64,000 bases of DNA from Saltatorellus ferox (GTDB lineage Bacteria; Planctomycetota; UBA1135; GCA-002686595): the NCBI GenBank assembly GCA_007751475.1, contig CP036434.1:1364001-1428000 (forward strand), given 5' to 3'. The position numbers were made by a program, and so were the translations under genes. This document shows, one piece after another, positions 36,263 to 45,700 of the stretch (positions are counted from its first letter, which is position 1; every line of letters begins with the position of its first letter). The notes below the pieces were generated by a model. That model was not told the origin of the DNA. It saw nothing but the letters and a program-made list of their open reading frames with translations, and made no database searches.

Positions 36263-38446
36263 TCAGGGAAGCGCAGCGGTCTCACCCACGAGGACGTGGA
36301 GCGCGACCTCCTCGCCCGCCACCGTGTCCAGCAAGTACTCGCCAGCAGGCACGCGCGTGCGAAACCTCCGGCCGCCCGACGCTTCGATCCGAATCTGCCC
36401 CGCATCCCTCCAGTCCTGGAGGCTGATTCCGAAGGCCAGTGATCTCAGGCTCGCGAGCTGCTCCAGTCGGCCCTCCACGACTCCGGTTTCGAACGCCACC
36501 AGCACGTTGCGCCCGGGCAACAGATCGATCTCCCGCGCGGGCGCCCAGAGCTCGAGGCTCTCGAGTCGTGCGCGGGCACGACTTCGATCCACCAGGCCGT
36601 AGGGCTCGGTGCGGCCCTCGTCATCCGTCGACTCGTCACCGAACGAAGTGGAAAGGTCCGCTCCGATCATGCTGAGGCGGACCCCGGCGCGCGGCTTCCC
36701 ATCGACCTGGCACTCCACGAGCGTCTGTGTGATGGGGCTCAGGGAAACCGTCACCACAGAACCCGCCGCGCTCAGGTCCACGGGCAGGTCGACCGCCACG
36801 ACCGAGTAGTCCTCATTCGACCCGCTCATCGAGTATCGCCCGGAAGTCGCGCGCGGAACGGTCACCATCCCATCTTCTCCGCAGGCGCCACCGGCGATCC
36901 AGGTCGTGGTATCGGGCACGTGCCGCACTTCGGCGTGGAAGCCTGGCACGGGTGCGCCATCCCCATCCACGCACGCCAGCTTGAGCGGCCGCTCCATGAC
37001 GGAGAGCGTGCACGTGTTTCGCCGATCCGCGGCCAGCGCCAGGGTCTCGGCGCGCCAGGCCACGGGCCAGCCGTCCTCGACGACCGTGAGGCTGACGGTC
37101 GCCGTTTTCGCATCGAGCCCGTCGAATCGGAAGACTCCGGAATCATTCGTTTCCTCGACGACGAGGACGGCGTCGCCGTTCTCGTCGCGAAAGCTGACTT
37201 GAACCGCGGCCCCGCCCAGGGGAAGTGCGTCGCGAACCTCGCGCCCGAGCCGCAGGTCGACCTCCAGCTCCTGTCCGCCGCCCACCGAGATCTCGTGCAC
37301 GTCGCCGTCGCCCGGAAGCCCGCCATCGAGGTAGCGAATGCTCTCCCGTCCGTCCGGATGCCAGAGCTTGACGTAGAGCGGCACCTCGAAACGCCCGAGT
37401 TCGACCACCGCGCGGCCCGCGCCATCGAAGGCCACGGGGTCGCCTTGGTGGGTGTGGGCGATCCGGAACTGCGCAGGGTCCGTCCCCGTGGGAATGTCCA
37501 CGAGCTCGAACGTCACGCGAGTCAGCGGGATGAGCTTGAACGTCCCGATGGTGAGTTCCCCGGACTCCTCGAGCTGCTCCGACCAGCGGCCGGGCAGTTC
37601 CACCTGGGACGTGACGGTGGAGTACTCGGCAAGGCTCCCGGTGATGGTCCACGTCACCTGCGCCAGGTCCTCGGCCACCACGGTCCCGCCCGGGCCCGAG
37701 AAGACCGCGCGCTCCGCGACTTCGATGCCGGCGTCCGCGAGGTCGGTGCGCAAGAAGCTCACGCGGGCGCCTTCCAGCCCGTCGCCGCTGCGCTGGTCCG
37801 CGCACAGGAGGCGCACGCCGAACGGCCTCGGCACCTCGAGCCATACTTCGACGGTCTCCTCGAGAACTTCGAAGCCGGCCATTGGCCCGAACCGGCCGTC
37901 CGTGCTCTCGAAGACGGCCTGGTACGAGCCAGCGGGCAACTCCGCCTCGATCGTCCCGTCCGAAGCGGCCCCGCGAATCATCTCCTGCTCCGGGTCCGAA
38001 GAGCAGGTCACATGAATGAAGCCCTCGGCCGCTTTGCTGTCGTCCGCAGCCACCCGCAGCGTGATCGCCGTCCATCCGGCATCCCCGGAGCCTCGATCCC
38101 CAGAACCGAGATCCCCAGAACCTGGATCCCCTGCGCTTCCGGGCGCATCGGATCCGGGATTCGCCGCCGCTGGGCCGAGCCGTCGCCGATCTGGTGAACC
38201 TGGACCAGGTCCGGGCGAGGTCAGCCCGTCACTCGTTCGCGACTCTGACGTGGCCGCCCCCTTGTGATCCGCCGCCCCACCGATTCCTTGCTCCTTCACG
38301 CGGATCTCGGGCGCTTCATGGGAGTCGGAATCCCCTGCACGAAGCCAAGCCCAGGAGTTGGCCAGGCCCCAGGCCACCACCCCGAGCGCAGAGACGCCCA
38401 AGAGGAACGTCGACCGCGTCATCCCTCGCCGTGAGCAGCCAACCAT
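36263..38446 (-). CDS. Membrane-anchored protein with repeated carboxypeptidase-regulatory-like domains
   Basis: A 727-residue protein. A single hydrophobic segment at about residues 12-33 (FLLGVSALGVVAWGLANSWAW) follows SRRGMTRS. A low-complexity linker (about 60-125, GDPGSGDLGSGDRGSGDAG) leads to a chain of at least five beta-sandwich modules of carboxypeptidase-regulatory type (WTAITLRVAADDSKAAEGF..., VQVSFRDENGDAVLVVEETN, LKLACVDGDGAPVPGFHAEV, TLVECQVDGKPRAGVRLSM). It is probably an extracellular adhesive or structural protein. Its ATG overlaps the TGA of a 45-residue upstream ORF (ATGA), which favours the start at 38446 over the Met at 38422. Confidence 0.8.
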   Translation of the reverse strand: MVGCSRRGMTRSTFLLGVSALGVVAWGLANSWAWLRAGDSDSHEAPEIRVKEQGIGGAADHKGAATSESRTSDGLTSPGPGPGSPDRRRLGPAAANPGSDAPGSAGDPGSGDLGSGDRGSGDAGWTAITLRVAADDSKAAEGFIHVTCSSDPEQEMIRGAASDGTIEAELPAGSYQAVFESTDGRFGPMAGFEVLEETVEVWLEVPRPFGVRLLCADQRSGDGLEGARVSFLRTDLADAGIEVAERAVFSGPGGTVVAEDLAQVTWTITGSLAEYSTVTSQVELPGRWSEQLEESGELTIGTFKLIPLTRVTFELVDIPTGTDPAQFRIAHTHQGDPVAFDGAGRAVVELGRFEVPLYVKLWHPDGRESIRYLDGGLPGDGDVHEISVGGGQELEVDLRLGREVRDALPLGGAAVQVSFRDENGDAVLVVEETNDSGVFRFDGLDAKTATVSLTVVEDGWPVAWRAETLALAADRRNTCTLSVMERPLKLACVDGDGAPVPGFHAEVRHVPDTTTWIAGGACGEDGMVTVPRATSGRYSMSGSNEDYSVVAVDLPVDLSAAGSVVTVSLSPITQTLVECQVDGKPRAGVRLSMIGADLSTSFGDESTDDEGRTEPYGLVDRSRARARLESLELWAPAREIDLLPGRNVLVAFETGVVEGRLEQLASLRSLAFGISLQDWRDAGQIRIEASGGRRFRTRVPAGEYLLDTVAGEEVALHVLVGETAALP
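38082..38131. repeat. Tandem 15-bp repeats inside the coding linker
   Basis: Three to four imperfect copies of a 15-bp unit (ccccagaacc-gagat on the plus strand) encode the GSGD-rich linker of the protein on the reverse strand. Slippage here would alter linker length in steps of five residues without changing frame. Confidence 0.7.
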
Positions 38447-38583
38447 CAGGTCGTCAGACCGCCAGCGTCGTTCGAGGTGTCGGTCCTTTTCTTGCGGCGG
38501 ATTCCGACACCCGTCTTGCCCGGATCGATCGAGCGGGCCGCCAGCGGCAGGAAGGCCAGCAGGATCAGCATGTTCATCGGCAT
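38446..38583 (-). CDS. Possible 45-residue membrane micro-protein, coupled to the next gene
   Basis: A 45-codon ORF, MPMNMLILLAFLPLAARSID..., with a hydrophobic N-terminus and a basic RRKKR segment. Its TGA overlaps the ATG of the 727-residue protein as ATGA, the arrangement seen for coupled genes elsewhere in this window. It is too short to judge by codon statistics. It may be a leader peptide that couples translation rather than a functional protein. Confidence 0.35.
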   Translation of the reverse strand: MPMNMLILLAFLPLAARSIDPGKTGVGIRRKKRTDTSNDAGGLTT

Positions 38584-39153
38584 TCCATTACGGGATTGAG
38601 TAGCGAGGAACAGAAGGTGTCCCATCGAACCAGGTCTGGTTCCTGGCCTCCGCATCCGAGAGGTACCGGCCGGCCTCAGGGGGGGGCGACAATGCGCTCG
38701 AGACCGGCGCAAAGCTCGCGCGCTGCGACTTCGCGGGCGGAATTGCTGCGCCGACGCTGCGCACCGCAGCAAAGGTCCTCCACCATGCTCGCCGCGAACC
38801 CCGCGTCAATCCACGGCGACAGCCACGCGAAGGAGTCAGAATCCTCGAAGACCTGCAGGATCCCATTTCGCGTCGGCTCGTCCAGGCATTGAAACTCGGT
38901 GATCAGCCCAGCCGCGCGCGAGCGAGATGGGGGGAAGGGAAGACCGAAGGGCCAGCGCGATGTTCTTGAGGGGAATCTCCATGTCCGATCCGTACCAAAC
39001 GCCGCCATTTCCTGCCGCCGAGCCCTCTCCCAGCCGCACTGCCCGGTGCAGGCAGCCCCAAATTCAGTGATCCCGGGGACGGACATTCACCCACCCTTCT
39101 GTCATCGGCCCGAGGCGGCCGATAACCCCCGGAGCGGCTCCAGCCCGTTCCCC
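38584..39153. other. 570-bp region with no firm gene
   Basis: Between the micro-ORF and the next forward gene. It contains the possible frameshifted gene on the reverse strand (38676-38982). The rest (38984-39153) shows no convincing coding sequence, hairpin or repeat; it should hold the promoter of the forward gene at 39154. Confidence 0.5.
38676..38982 (-). pseudogene. Possible small gene split by a frameshift, family unknown
   Basis: Two overlapping reverse frames join into a plausible protein of about 100 residues: MEIPLKNIALALRSSLPPIS (from the ATG at 38982) in one frame, then LITEFQCLDEPTRNGILQVF and SFAWLSPWIDAGFAASMVED in another, ending at 38676. The switch would occur near the ctcgcgcgcggctg stretch (about 38910). 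Each part alone lacks a good start or end. There is no family match to confirm it, so this is a weak call. Confidence 0.3.
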
Positions 39154-39918
39154 ATGGCCTCCCACGAAACCCCCTCTCAAGCGCCGACCCCCAAGAGGCG
39201 CCGCCGCTGGCTCCGCTGGGTGGGCGTCGCCACGATGGGCGCGATCGCCGTGGGCAGCGGAATCCTCTCCTCCCATCTCCGTGATCATGCGGACGCGCGC
39301 CGTCAGTTCATGGAGGAGCTCACGCAGCTGGAGGTCGAGGCCACAGCCCATTCGATGACGATCTGGCGGGCTCTGACGATGCTCCTCTCCGAGGAGAAGA
39401 TGCAGTTCATCCGAATCCGAGGCGAGGCCAGCGCGGCGGGCCGCGAAATCCGAGCCCACCTGACCCGTCTCACGGAATTGGAGCCGTCCGGAGCCTCGCT
39501 CACCGCTTCCCTCGGCTTCCCCCCAGACCCGGCCCCCATGGACTCCCTCACCGCGTCGACGGAGCGCTTCCTGGGAAGCGTCCAGGGCGCGATGGGCCAG
39601 ATGAACCTCTCGCCGGAGCGCCTGCGAAAGCGCCTGCGTCACTGGGACATGAACTTCGGCCCGTTCCAGGAAAGCCTGCAGGCGGTGAAGGAGCGCCAGG
39701 GAGCGATCGCCGAGGCCTCGGCCACCGTCGCACGCCGGGTGACAGCGGTCTCAGGTCTCACGCGACTCCTCGCCTCGATCCTGTTCGTGTGGACCTTCAG
39801 CCGCCAAAGATTGCGCGCACCCAAGGGGCCCTCGTCCGTGGATCGACCCGAGGCTCAAATGGACGGCTTCACCGTCACGGAATCGAGTGCGGCGGCTGCT
39901 GTTGTTGAAGCTGCGTGA
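39154..39918 (+). CDS. Membrane protein with extracytoplasmic helical domain, unknown function
   Basis: A 254-residue protein starting MASHETPSQAPTPKRRRRWL. The first transmembrane helix lies at about 20-40 (WVGVATMGAIAVGSGILSS). A helical domain follows (about 45-190) with heptad-like patterns (FMEELTQLEVEATAHSMTIW; ERLRKRLRHWDMNFGPFQES). A second helix lies at about 205-220 (LTRLLASILFVWTF), followed by a short cytoplasmic tail. This layout resembles the sensor part of chemoreceptors or sensor kinases without any output domain. The start codon at 39154 is chosen because the upstream frame is not homologous or hydrophobic. Confidence 0.65.
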   Translation: MASHETPSQAPTPKRRRRWLRWVGVATMGAIAVGSGILSSHLRDHADARRQFMEELTQLEVEATAHSMTIWRALTMLLSEEKMQFIRIRGEASAAGREIRAHLTRLTELEPSGASLTASLGFPPDPAPMDSLTASTERFLGSVQGAMGQMNLSPERLRKRLRHWDMNFGPFQESLQAVKERQGAIAEASATVARRVTAVSGLTRLLASILFVWTFSRQRLRAPKGPSSVDRPEAQMDGFTVTESSAAAAVVEAA

Positions 39919-40288
39919 GTGGGCACGGTTGGCTCCTTCGACTACCGCTTCCTGACGAGCAGCTGGCTGACCACTTCGCAGTGCGCATGCGGCTCGCCGA
40001 GTGGTGGAGCCGGTGGCATTGGGGACATGGGTATGCCCAGCCTTGGCCCGCGCGTCGCTGCCTCGACGGACGTTCGGATCCTGGAAGCTCATATGGGGCT
40101 GTCGGGCGAACTTTCGCGAGCGATTCGTTCGGCCCGTCAGGCAACCTGATGAGCGAGCGGGCACCTTGAGTCGCATGAAAGACCGCCATCGACCCCATGG
40201 GGCCGGTGGCGGTCTTCTCTTGATGGCGAGGTCCCTGGCAGGCGCTCGTCAAGTCGATGGTGGTGGAGCGAGGCGGATCGCCCTCGTG
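39919..40288. other. Gene-poor stretch between converging genes
   Basis: About 370 bp. A 76-codon frame beginning with GTG at 39919, directly after the previous stop, is the only candidate gene (MGTVGSFDYRFL..., a Gly-rich middle and a helical end); I cannot support it. A strong hairpin terminator lies at 40179-40216. Nothing else is evident. Confidence 0.5.
40179..40216. terminator. Bidirectional intrinsic terminator
   Basis: Arms aagaccgcca and tggcggtctt (10 bp) extend inward through G-U-compatible pairs to ccccatgggg, giving a stem of about 16-18 bp. On the plus strand it is followed by ctcttgatgg and on the minus strand by tcatgcgactc, each moderately T-rich. It lies between genes converging from 39918 and 40289. 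Confidence 0.75.
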
Positions 40289-41929
40289 CTACTCGAGCCC
40301 TAGCTCCCTCAGCATCTCCTGCCTCGGCATCCGGATCGGGCCGTTCGGGGTGCCCGCGTCCGGGTAGGTTCGAATCATTCGTTCCACGTCGGCGCGGAGT
40401 TCCGGGGACCTCGCGGCCTCTCGGTAGGTCTTGCCGCCCAGGGCGGGGACCGACTCGTCCAGGCTCGCCATCGCTCGGTCGTGGAGGAGCTGCTCCAGCT
40501 GGGCCTGGACCTCCGGGGGCACGGCCCCGGGCGCTGCGCCGGGGAAGGCGAAGGGGGAGGGGGCGTTCTCCGGCTCCGGGGTCGGGTGGATGGAGAGGAA
40601 CTTCACGCCGGGAACGTGGGAGAGGAGGTCCTTCACCTTCAGGGAGCGCGGGATGGAATTGACCGACGCGAGGAGTTCGTCGCCGACCTGCTCGAAGTGC
40701 GCGAGGATCACTCCGTTCTCGAAGCCCGCCTTGCCGTTGGACGGGGCCAGCCAGGTCCAGGTGCCGTCCCCGTCGTCCTCGATTCCGTCCACGGTGCAGA
40801 GGACCGATTCGATGTCCTCGTTCGGTTCCAGGGCGAAGGACACGGTGAGCATCTCCATGGGCTCCCCGTCCGTGTTCTGCAGCATCGGCGCGTTCATCGG
40901 CGGATGGATGAAGAGCTCTCCCGTGTGCGCGCGATCGCCCACCAGGACCCCGTTCTCGAACTCGTGGCCGATGGCCTCGATCCGGCGGAGCGCGTGGTCG
41001 ATCGCCATGGACGGCATCGCCGGGCCCGCCACCATCGTGAACATCCACTCGTCGGCCGGGTAGATCTCGACCATCAAGCCGAGGCCCTCTCGCGCGGACC
41101 TGGAAAGCCCGAGGTCGTGGAGGCGATGGACCTCGCCGCTCAGGACGTTCTCGAGGTCGATCCAGGCGCCCGGGTCCATCTCGACGACGCGCCCGACGAT
41201 GCACCTGGCGTGGATACGCGCTTCGAGCAGGAGCAGCTGGAGCGCGGGGAGCCGGCCGTCTGTGAACACCTGCTCGGCGACCGTCAACGCGCCCCTGCGC
41301 GCCCGGTAGCGGAACACGAACCAGCTGAAGTACGCGACGCCGGGCGTCGGGTCCTCCTCGTCCTCGATGAAGGCGCGGCCACGGGCCGCGTCTCCGAAAT
41401 ATTGAACGAGCGGGCGGCTCTTGAGCGGTCCGTGCTTTGCCATGGCCACCTTGATGAGGTGCTCGGTGAGGCGGGTGTCCGCTTCCTTCCAGGAACCGAA
41501 GCCGTCAGGCTTGTCCAGTTCGGACGTATCGAGGATCCCCTGGGCCTCGAGACTCGCCTCCAGTGCCTCCGCCATCTGGGCCACCATGCCCATGAGCCCG
41601 GGCTGCTCCGAATCCACTTCCACCGCGATGGAGAGCTCGTCCAGCGCGGAACGCAGCTGACGCGCCGGGCGCGGGCTCTGGAACACGATCGCGCGCGGCA
41701 ATCCGGCGCCTTCTTCCCCCTTCAGAGGGCCCGCTTCGAAGAGGTTGAGCAGGGCGTTGGCGAGCTCATCCGGGTTGCCCTCGGCGATCATCTTCGGTTC
41801 GTACATCGATCCCGAGCGGTGGTCCAGCACCAGGAGGATCTCCTTCGGCAGCGCGTCGTTCTTGATCGGAGGAGCTGGCATCAGAACCGCGCCCCAGGTC
41901 GAGCCCGTGCGCGGGGCCGCCTTCGTCAC
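40289..41929 (-). CDS. C-terminal part of a TAG-interrupted large conserved protein (DUF6930/SEC-C-associated-like)
   Basis: 547 codons open from a GTG at 41929. It aligns along its whole length with residues about 235-700 of the intact paralogue at 47775-49901: YRARRGALTVAEQVFTDGRL, a LEARIHARCIVGRVV segment, GELFIHPPMNAPMLQNTDGE and DELLASVNSIPRSL. The end has SLDESVPALGGKTYREAARS and VERMIRTYPDAG, a conserved tail. In frame, two codons upstream of the GTG, lies TAG (41936-41938), and directly upstream of that the N-terminal half ends. The two halves together equal one family member. Whether this half is translated alone is unknown. The function is unknown; no enzyme motif is seen. Confidence 0.7.
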   Translation of the reverse strand: MTKAAPRTGSTWGAVLMPAPPIKNDALPKEILLVLDHRSGSMYEPKMIAEGNPDELANALLNLFEAGPLKGEEGAGLPRAIVFQSPRPARQLRSALDELSIAVEVDSEQPGLMGMVAQMAEALEASLEAQGILDTSELDKPDGFGSWKEADTRLTEHLIKVAMAKHGPLKSRPLVQYFGDAARGRAFIEDEEDPTPGVAYFSWFVFRYRARRGALTVAEQVFTDGRLPALQLLLLEARIHARCIVGRVVEMDPGAWIDLENVLSGEVHRLHDLGLSRSAREGLGLMVEIYPADEWMFTMVAGPAMPSMAIDHALRRIEAIGHEFENGVLVGDRAHTGELFIHPPMNAPMLQNTDGEPMEMLTVSFALEPNEDIESVLCTVDGIEDDGDGTWTWLAPSNGKAGFENGVILAHFEQVGDELLASVNSIPRSLKVKDLLSHVPGVKFLSIHPTPEPENAPSPFAFPGAAPGAVPPEVQAQLEQLLHDRAMASLDESVPALGGKTYREAARSPELRADVERMIRTYPDAGTPNGPIRMPRQEMLRELGLE

Positions 41930-41935
41930 GTCGTA

Positions 41936-42589
41936 CTAGGCCTGGGTGAGCACCGGGGTCCGGACCTCGCGCTCCTCCTCGCGGCGCGGCGGCGGCCAGG
42001 TGCGGACCGAGTCCAGGACGTGGGCCTTCTTGCCCTTGCCCTCCAGGGTGAGCTCCAGGGTGCGCCGCTTCCAGTCCCACTCGCGCTGCTGGAGCTGGCC
42101 GGAGGAGGCGGCCATGAGCAGCGTTCGCAGGATCGTCTGCATGATCCGCAGCTCCGGGCGCGTCATCGGGCGCGAGGGCTCGCCCACGCACTTGCCCACG
42201 AAGATCGGCGCGGCCGAGTTCTTGCCGAACACGCGGCCCGACTGATGGAGCGGGCGCAGGAAGTCAGGGTCCACCTCGGTCGGGATCTCGAAGCTCAGGA
42301 GCAGGAGATCACAGGGGGCGTCCGACGCGAGCCTCCCGCCCGTGAGGATGACCTCTTCGAAGCCCTCCATCGCGTGCTCGCCCCGCAGGGCCGACACGCC
42401 GAGTTCCACGCCCCCGTGCCCGAGCACGAAGCAGACGAGCGGATGCTCCTCGCCCTCCACGCGGATCGAGATGGGGTCGGCGGAGTCCACGTGGTGCCAG
42501 AGCCGGCGCTTGTGGAACTCGACCGCGGTCTCGACGACGTCGACGAAGAGCCTGTCCTTGCCGTCCTTCTTGGGGGTCTTCTTGGCCAT
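41936..42589 (-). CDS. N-terminal part of the same TAG-interrupted protein
   Basis: A 217-residue product starting MAKKTPKKDGKDRLFVD, identical in its first 12 residues to the paralogue at 47775-49901. It covers the N-terminal domain (LGHGGVELGVSALRG, VFGKNSAAPIFVGKC, RPMTRPELRIMQTIL, LELTLEGKGKKAHV) and stops at TAG where the two paralogues have Trp (SQRWHDVT and GKRWYDET against TQA*YDVT). The sequence resumes in the same frame with YDVTKAAPRTG. A TGG-to-TAG change explains the break. Upstream codons to 42934 are not homologous to the paralogue, so the MAKK start is right. Confidence 0.75.
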   Translation of the reverse strand: MAKKTPKKDGKDRLFVDVVETAVEFHKRRLWHHVDSADPISIRVEGEEHPLVCFVLGHGGVELGVSALRGEHAMEGFEEVILTGGRLASDAPCDLLLLSFEIPTEVDPDFLRPLHQSGRVFGKNSAAPIFVGKCVGEPSRPMTRPELRIMQTILRTLLMAASSGQLQQREWDWKRRTLELTLEGKGKKAHVLDSVRTWPPPRREEEREVRTPVLTQA

Positions 42590-42761
42590 GGTGGAATTGG
42601 AATCGGACGGGCAGCGTGTGTCCACCGCCTGAGAGAGGTGCCCGGGGAGTCTAGCGGGTCGGGGCCCTCGGAAATCTCTCAAGGAAGTTGCTGGCGTCGA
42701 CGAGACATTCGTTCTCAACCCTACCCCGGTCCACCCCCCGTCCACCCCCGGGCGCCACCCC

Positions 42762-45700
42762 ATGAGCATCGCTCGACCGAAGCATCGCGCTTCCTTCCTC
42801 TCCCTCGCCGCCCTCGCGGCCCTCTCCGCTTGCAGTGGAGGGGATTCGAACCCCGGCGAACCCGAGTTCGTCACGATCTCCGGCACCATCCTCGGGCCTG
42901 GGTACAGCGCGACGGGCGCCACGGTCGAACTCACGAGCGGAACGAGGTCCTACCTCGGGTCCGTCGACCTGAGTGGCGAGTATCGGATCTCCGGGATCGC
43001 CGAGGGCGTCTACGAGCTCGTGATCGACGGCTCCACCGTCATGGAGCCCGATGGCTCGCGCGTGCACGAACTCGCGACGCTGCGCATCGATCAGTTTTCC
43101 GTCGTTCCGGGCGCCATGCCGTTCGGTACCAGCGTCTTGACGCTGCCCGAGGTCGGAGCGTCGCTCCAGCTCGAACTCGACGAGTTCGGGCAGGGCGTCG
43201 TCCTCGCTGGCACGGAGCTGGCCATGCCGGATGGCGGGCCCGCCCTTCGATTCGTGCGAAGCGCCGTCGTCACCTTCCCCGAGGGCTCGAACGGAACCCT
43301 CTCGATCTGCGAGACGCGCCCCGAGGCGGCGGTGGCAGCGTTCCAGTCGGAAGTGAACAGTCCGGTCGGAGGCCTCTTGATCCAGCCCCAGGGGGTCAGC
43401 TTCGACTTCCCGCCGACGCTGCTCCTCCCGAACCGCGGAGGTCTGGCGCCCAACACCACGGGCGTCGAGATCCTGGGTCTCGGGCCTGACGGAACGGGTG
43501 TCACGGTCGTGGGGACCGGCACCGTCGATCCGGATGGACGCTACATCCTGCCGGACGCGGGCGCCTCGCTCGCAGAGAGCCGTGGGGCCGCCGAGGAGTC
43601 CAACTTCTTTCGGGCGATGATGATAGCGCGGTTCCCGCACCTGTATCCGAGCGGCACCGTCACCGGCACCCTCAAGGACACGTCAGGCGCAGACCTCACC
43701 GATGTCCGCGTGATCGTACAAGGTGCCGACACCCGACAACTCACCGCTTCGGGCTCCTTCACCTCGGGGATCAGGCTCACGGGTTCCGATGCTCGCGTGA
43801 ACGTGACGGCCGTCGGAGCAGGGCACCTGCGCGGCTTTGGCACCGCGTCCGGTTACCAGAATCAGGCGGTGAACGTGGACCTCGTCCTCGAGCCGATGAC
43901 GGACGTCCCGGGCGCGCCGACCGTGGTCTCCAGCGCACCCGCTGACGACGCGACGGATGTGCCGCTTCGCTCGATCATTCGCGTGAACTTCAACGAGTTC
44001 ATGGATCCCGGCTCCTTCCACTCGGGACTGGCGGTGGTCCCGAGTTCCCGGTTCCAGGGTGACAACGGCCGCTTCGACTTCGGTGGGAGAGTCCGCGGCG
44101 AGCCCTTCATCCAGGCGGGCCCATCCGGAAGCGTGGTCGGCTTCGTCCTCGACCAGCCGCTGGAGGCCCAGACCGAGTACGCCATCCTCGGAACCAGCGA
44201 CCTCCTCGACGCCTTCGGCACCCGCTTCACGCCCGAAGCTCCGATCGTGATCTCGGTCCCGCCGCCGAACTATTCGGTCATCGCGCGCTTCACGACCGAG
44301 GCAGAAGATTCAGGTCCCGTGATCGGCGTGAACACTTCGCCGAACACGGCGACGACGATCGAACGTCACGAGACTCTCCAGGCGTACGCCTCGGTCACCG
44401 AGATCGCCACCTCCTTCGCGCTCCCGAACACGAGGCCGACCTGGGCGTCGAGCCACCCCAGCGTGGCGACGATCTCCTCAAACGGACTGATTCAACCCAG
44501 GGGCGCGGGCACCACCACGATCACAGCCAGCGCCGCTGGCGAGTCAGCCCAGTTCGACCTGACGGTGAACCCGCCCGCGATCGATCGGATCGATCTCTCG
44601 ATTGCGAGCGATGCTGCGATCATCGGTCGGTCGCTTCTCGCCACCGCCGTTCCCTACCACGCATCCGACTCCGCGTTCGAGGGTCTGCCGCTGACGTGGG
44701 CCTCCAGCAACGAGGGCATCGCGACCGTCAACGCATTCGGCCAGATCGAAACGCTGGCCGCTGGTACGACCGAGATCTCGGTCCACGTCACCGGCGACAC
44801 CGTCACGGCCACGCGGACGATCCACGTGTATCAACTGAACGAGATCGATGACGTGGAGCTCGCGGCCGGGCTCCGAGCCGTCGATGTCGGCTACTTCGGC
44901 ACGCTGGAATCGCGGGTCTACGCGGGGTCCAGCGAGGTGTTCGGTCTCCCCGTCACGTACGCGTCGTCGAACCCCGCGGCCCTGACCATCGGCTCGTCCG
45001 GTACGTCCTTCGAGGCCGTCGCCGAGGGCGTGACGGTTCTCACCGCGACCGTCGAACTCGGTGCCACCGACCTCACGCGTGACTTCACGGTGACCGTGTT
45101 CCCGGCGGGCAGCTCTTCGGTGAAGGTGCTCGGCGGCGGGAAGGCCACCGATCCGGCGGTGGGCGAGCTCGTCATCCGCCACGATGCGACCTCGGGCGCT
45201 TTCGCCGAGGCCATCGAGACCGATTCCATGGGCGTCGCTTCGTTCGAGACGCTCGCGAGTTCGACGATGTCGTTCTCCACGGCAGAGGTAGCCGGGAACA
45301 CGACTCGCTTGCGCAGCTACTTCGGCGTTCCGCGCAGCATGACGACGATCAGCGGCGGACGCGCGTCCGGCGATCCCGTCATCCAGCTCAATGCTTCGAA
45401 CGTTCCCCAGGGCACGGACCTCATCTCGGGCTCGGCGGGGCGCTTCGCGTTCCCCGAGGACCTCGTGGGCCCGGCCCAGCCGGCCTCGCTCCTCGGCGTG
45501 TCGCTGGGCCAGCTCCAGGACGATGGCCTCGTCTCGGCGTTCGTCGCCGTGCAAGACTCGCCCAGCGATCCGGTCTGGGAGGCGCCGTCCGACGTCCCGT
45601 CGGCGGCGGGCTTCCTGCTGGACGCGGATCCGGCGCTGCTGAACGGCACGATGCAGACGATCTCCGTTTCCTCGGGCGCGCTCACGATGATCCCGTTCGG

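Noticed and set aside
39919..40149. 76-residue ORF with GTG start right after a stop codon
   Set aside because: No recognisable domain, weak start, and cysteine/glycine-rich low complexity; kept only as a note in the intergenic description.
40001..40303. Forward 100-codon ORF across the terminator region
   Set aside because: It crosses a strong hairpin and the end of the convergent gene, with no homology or codon bias.
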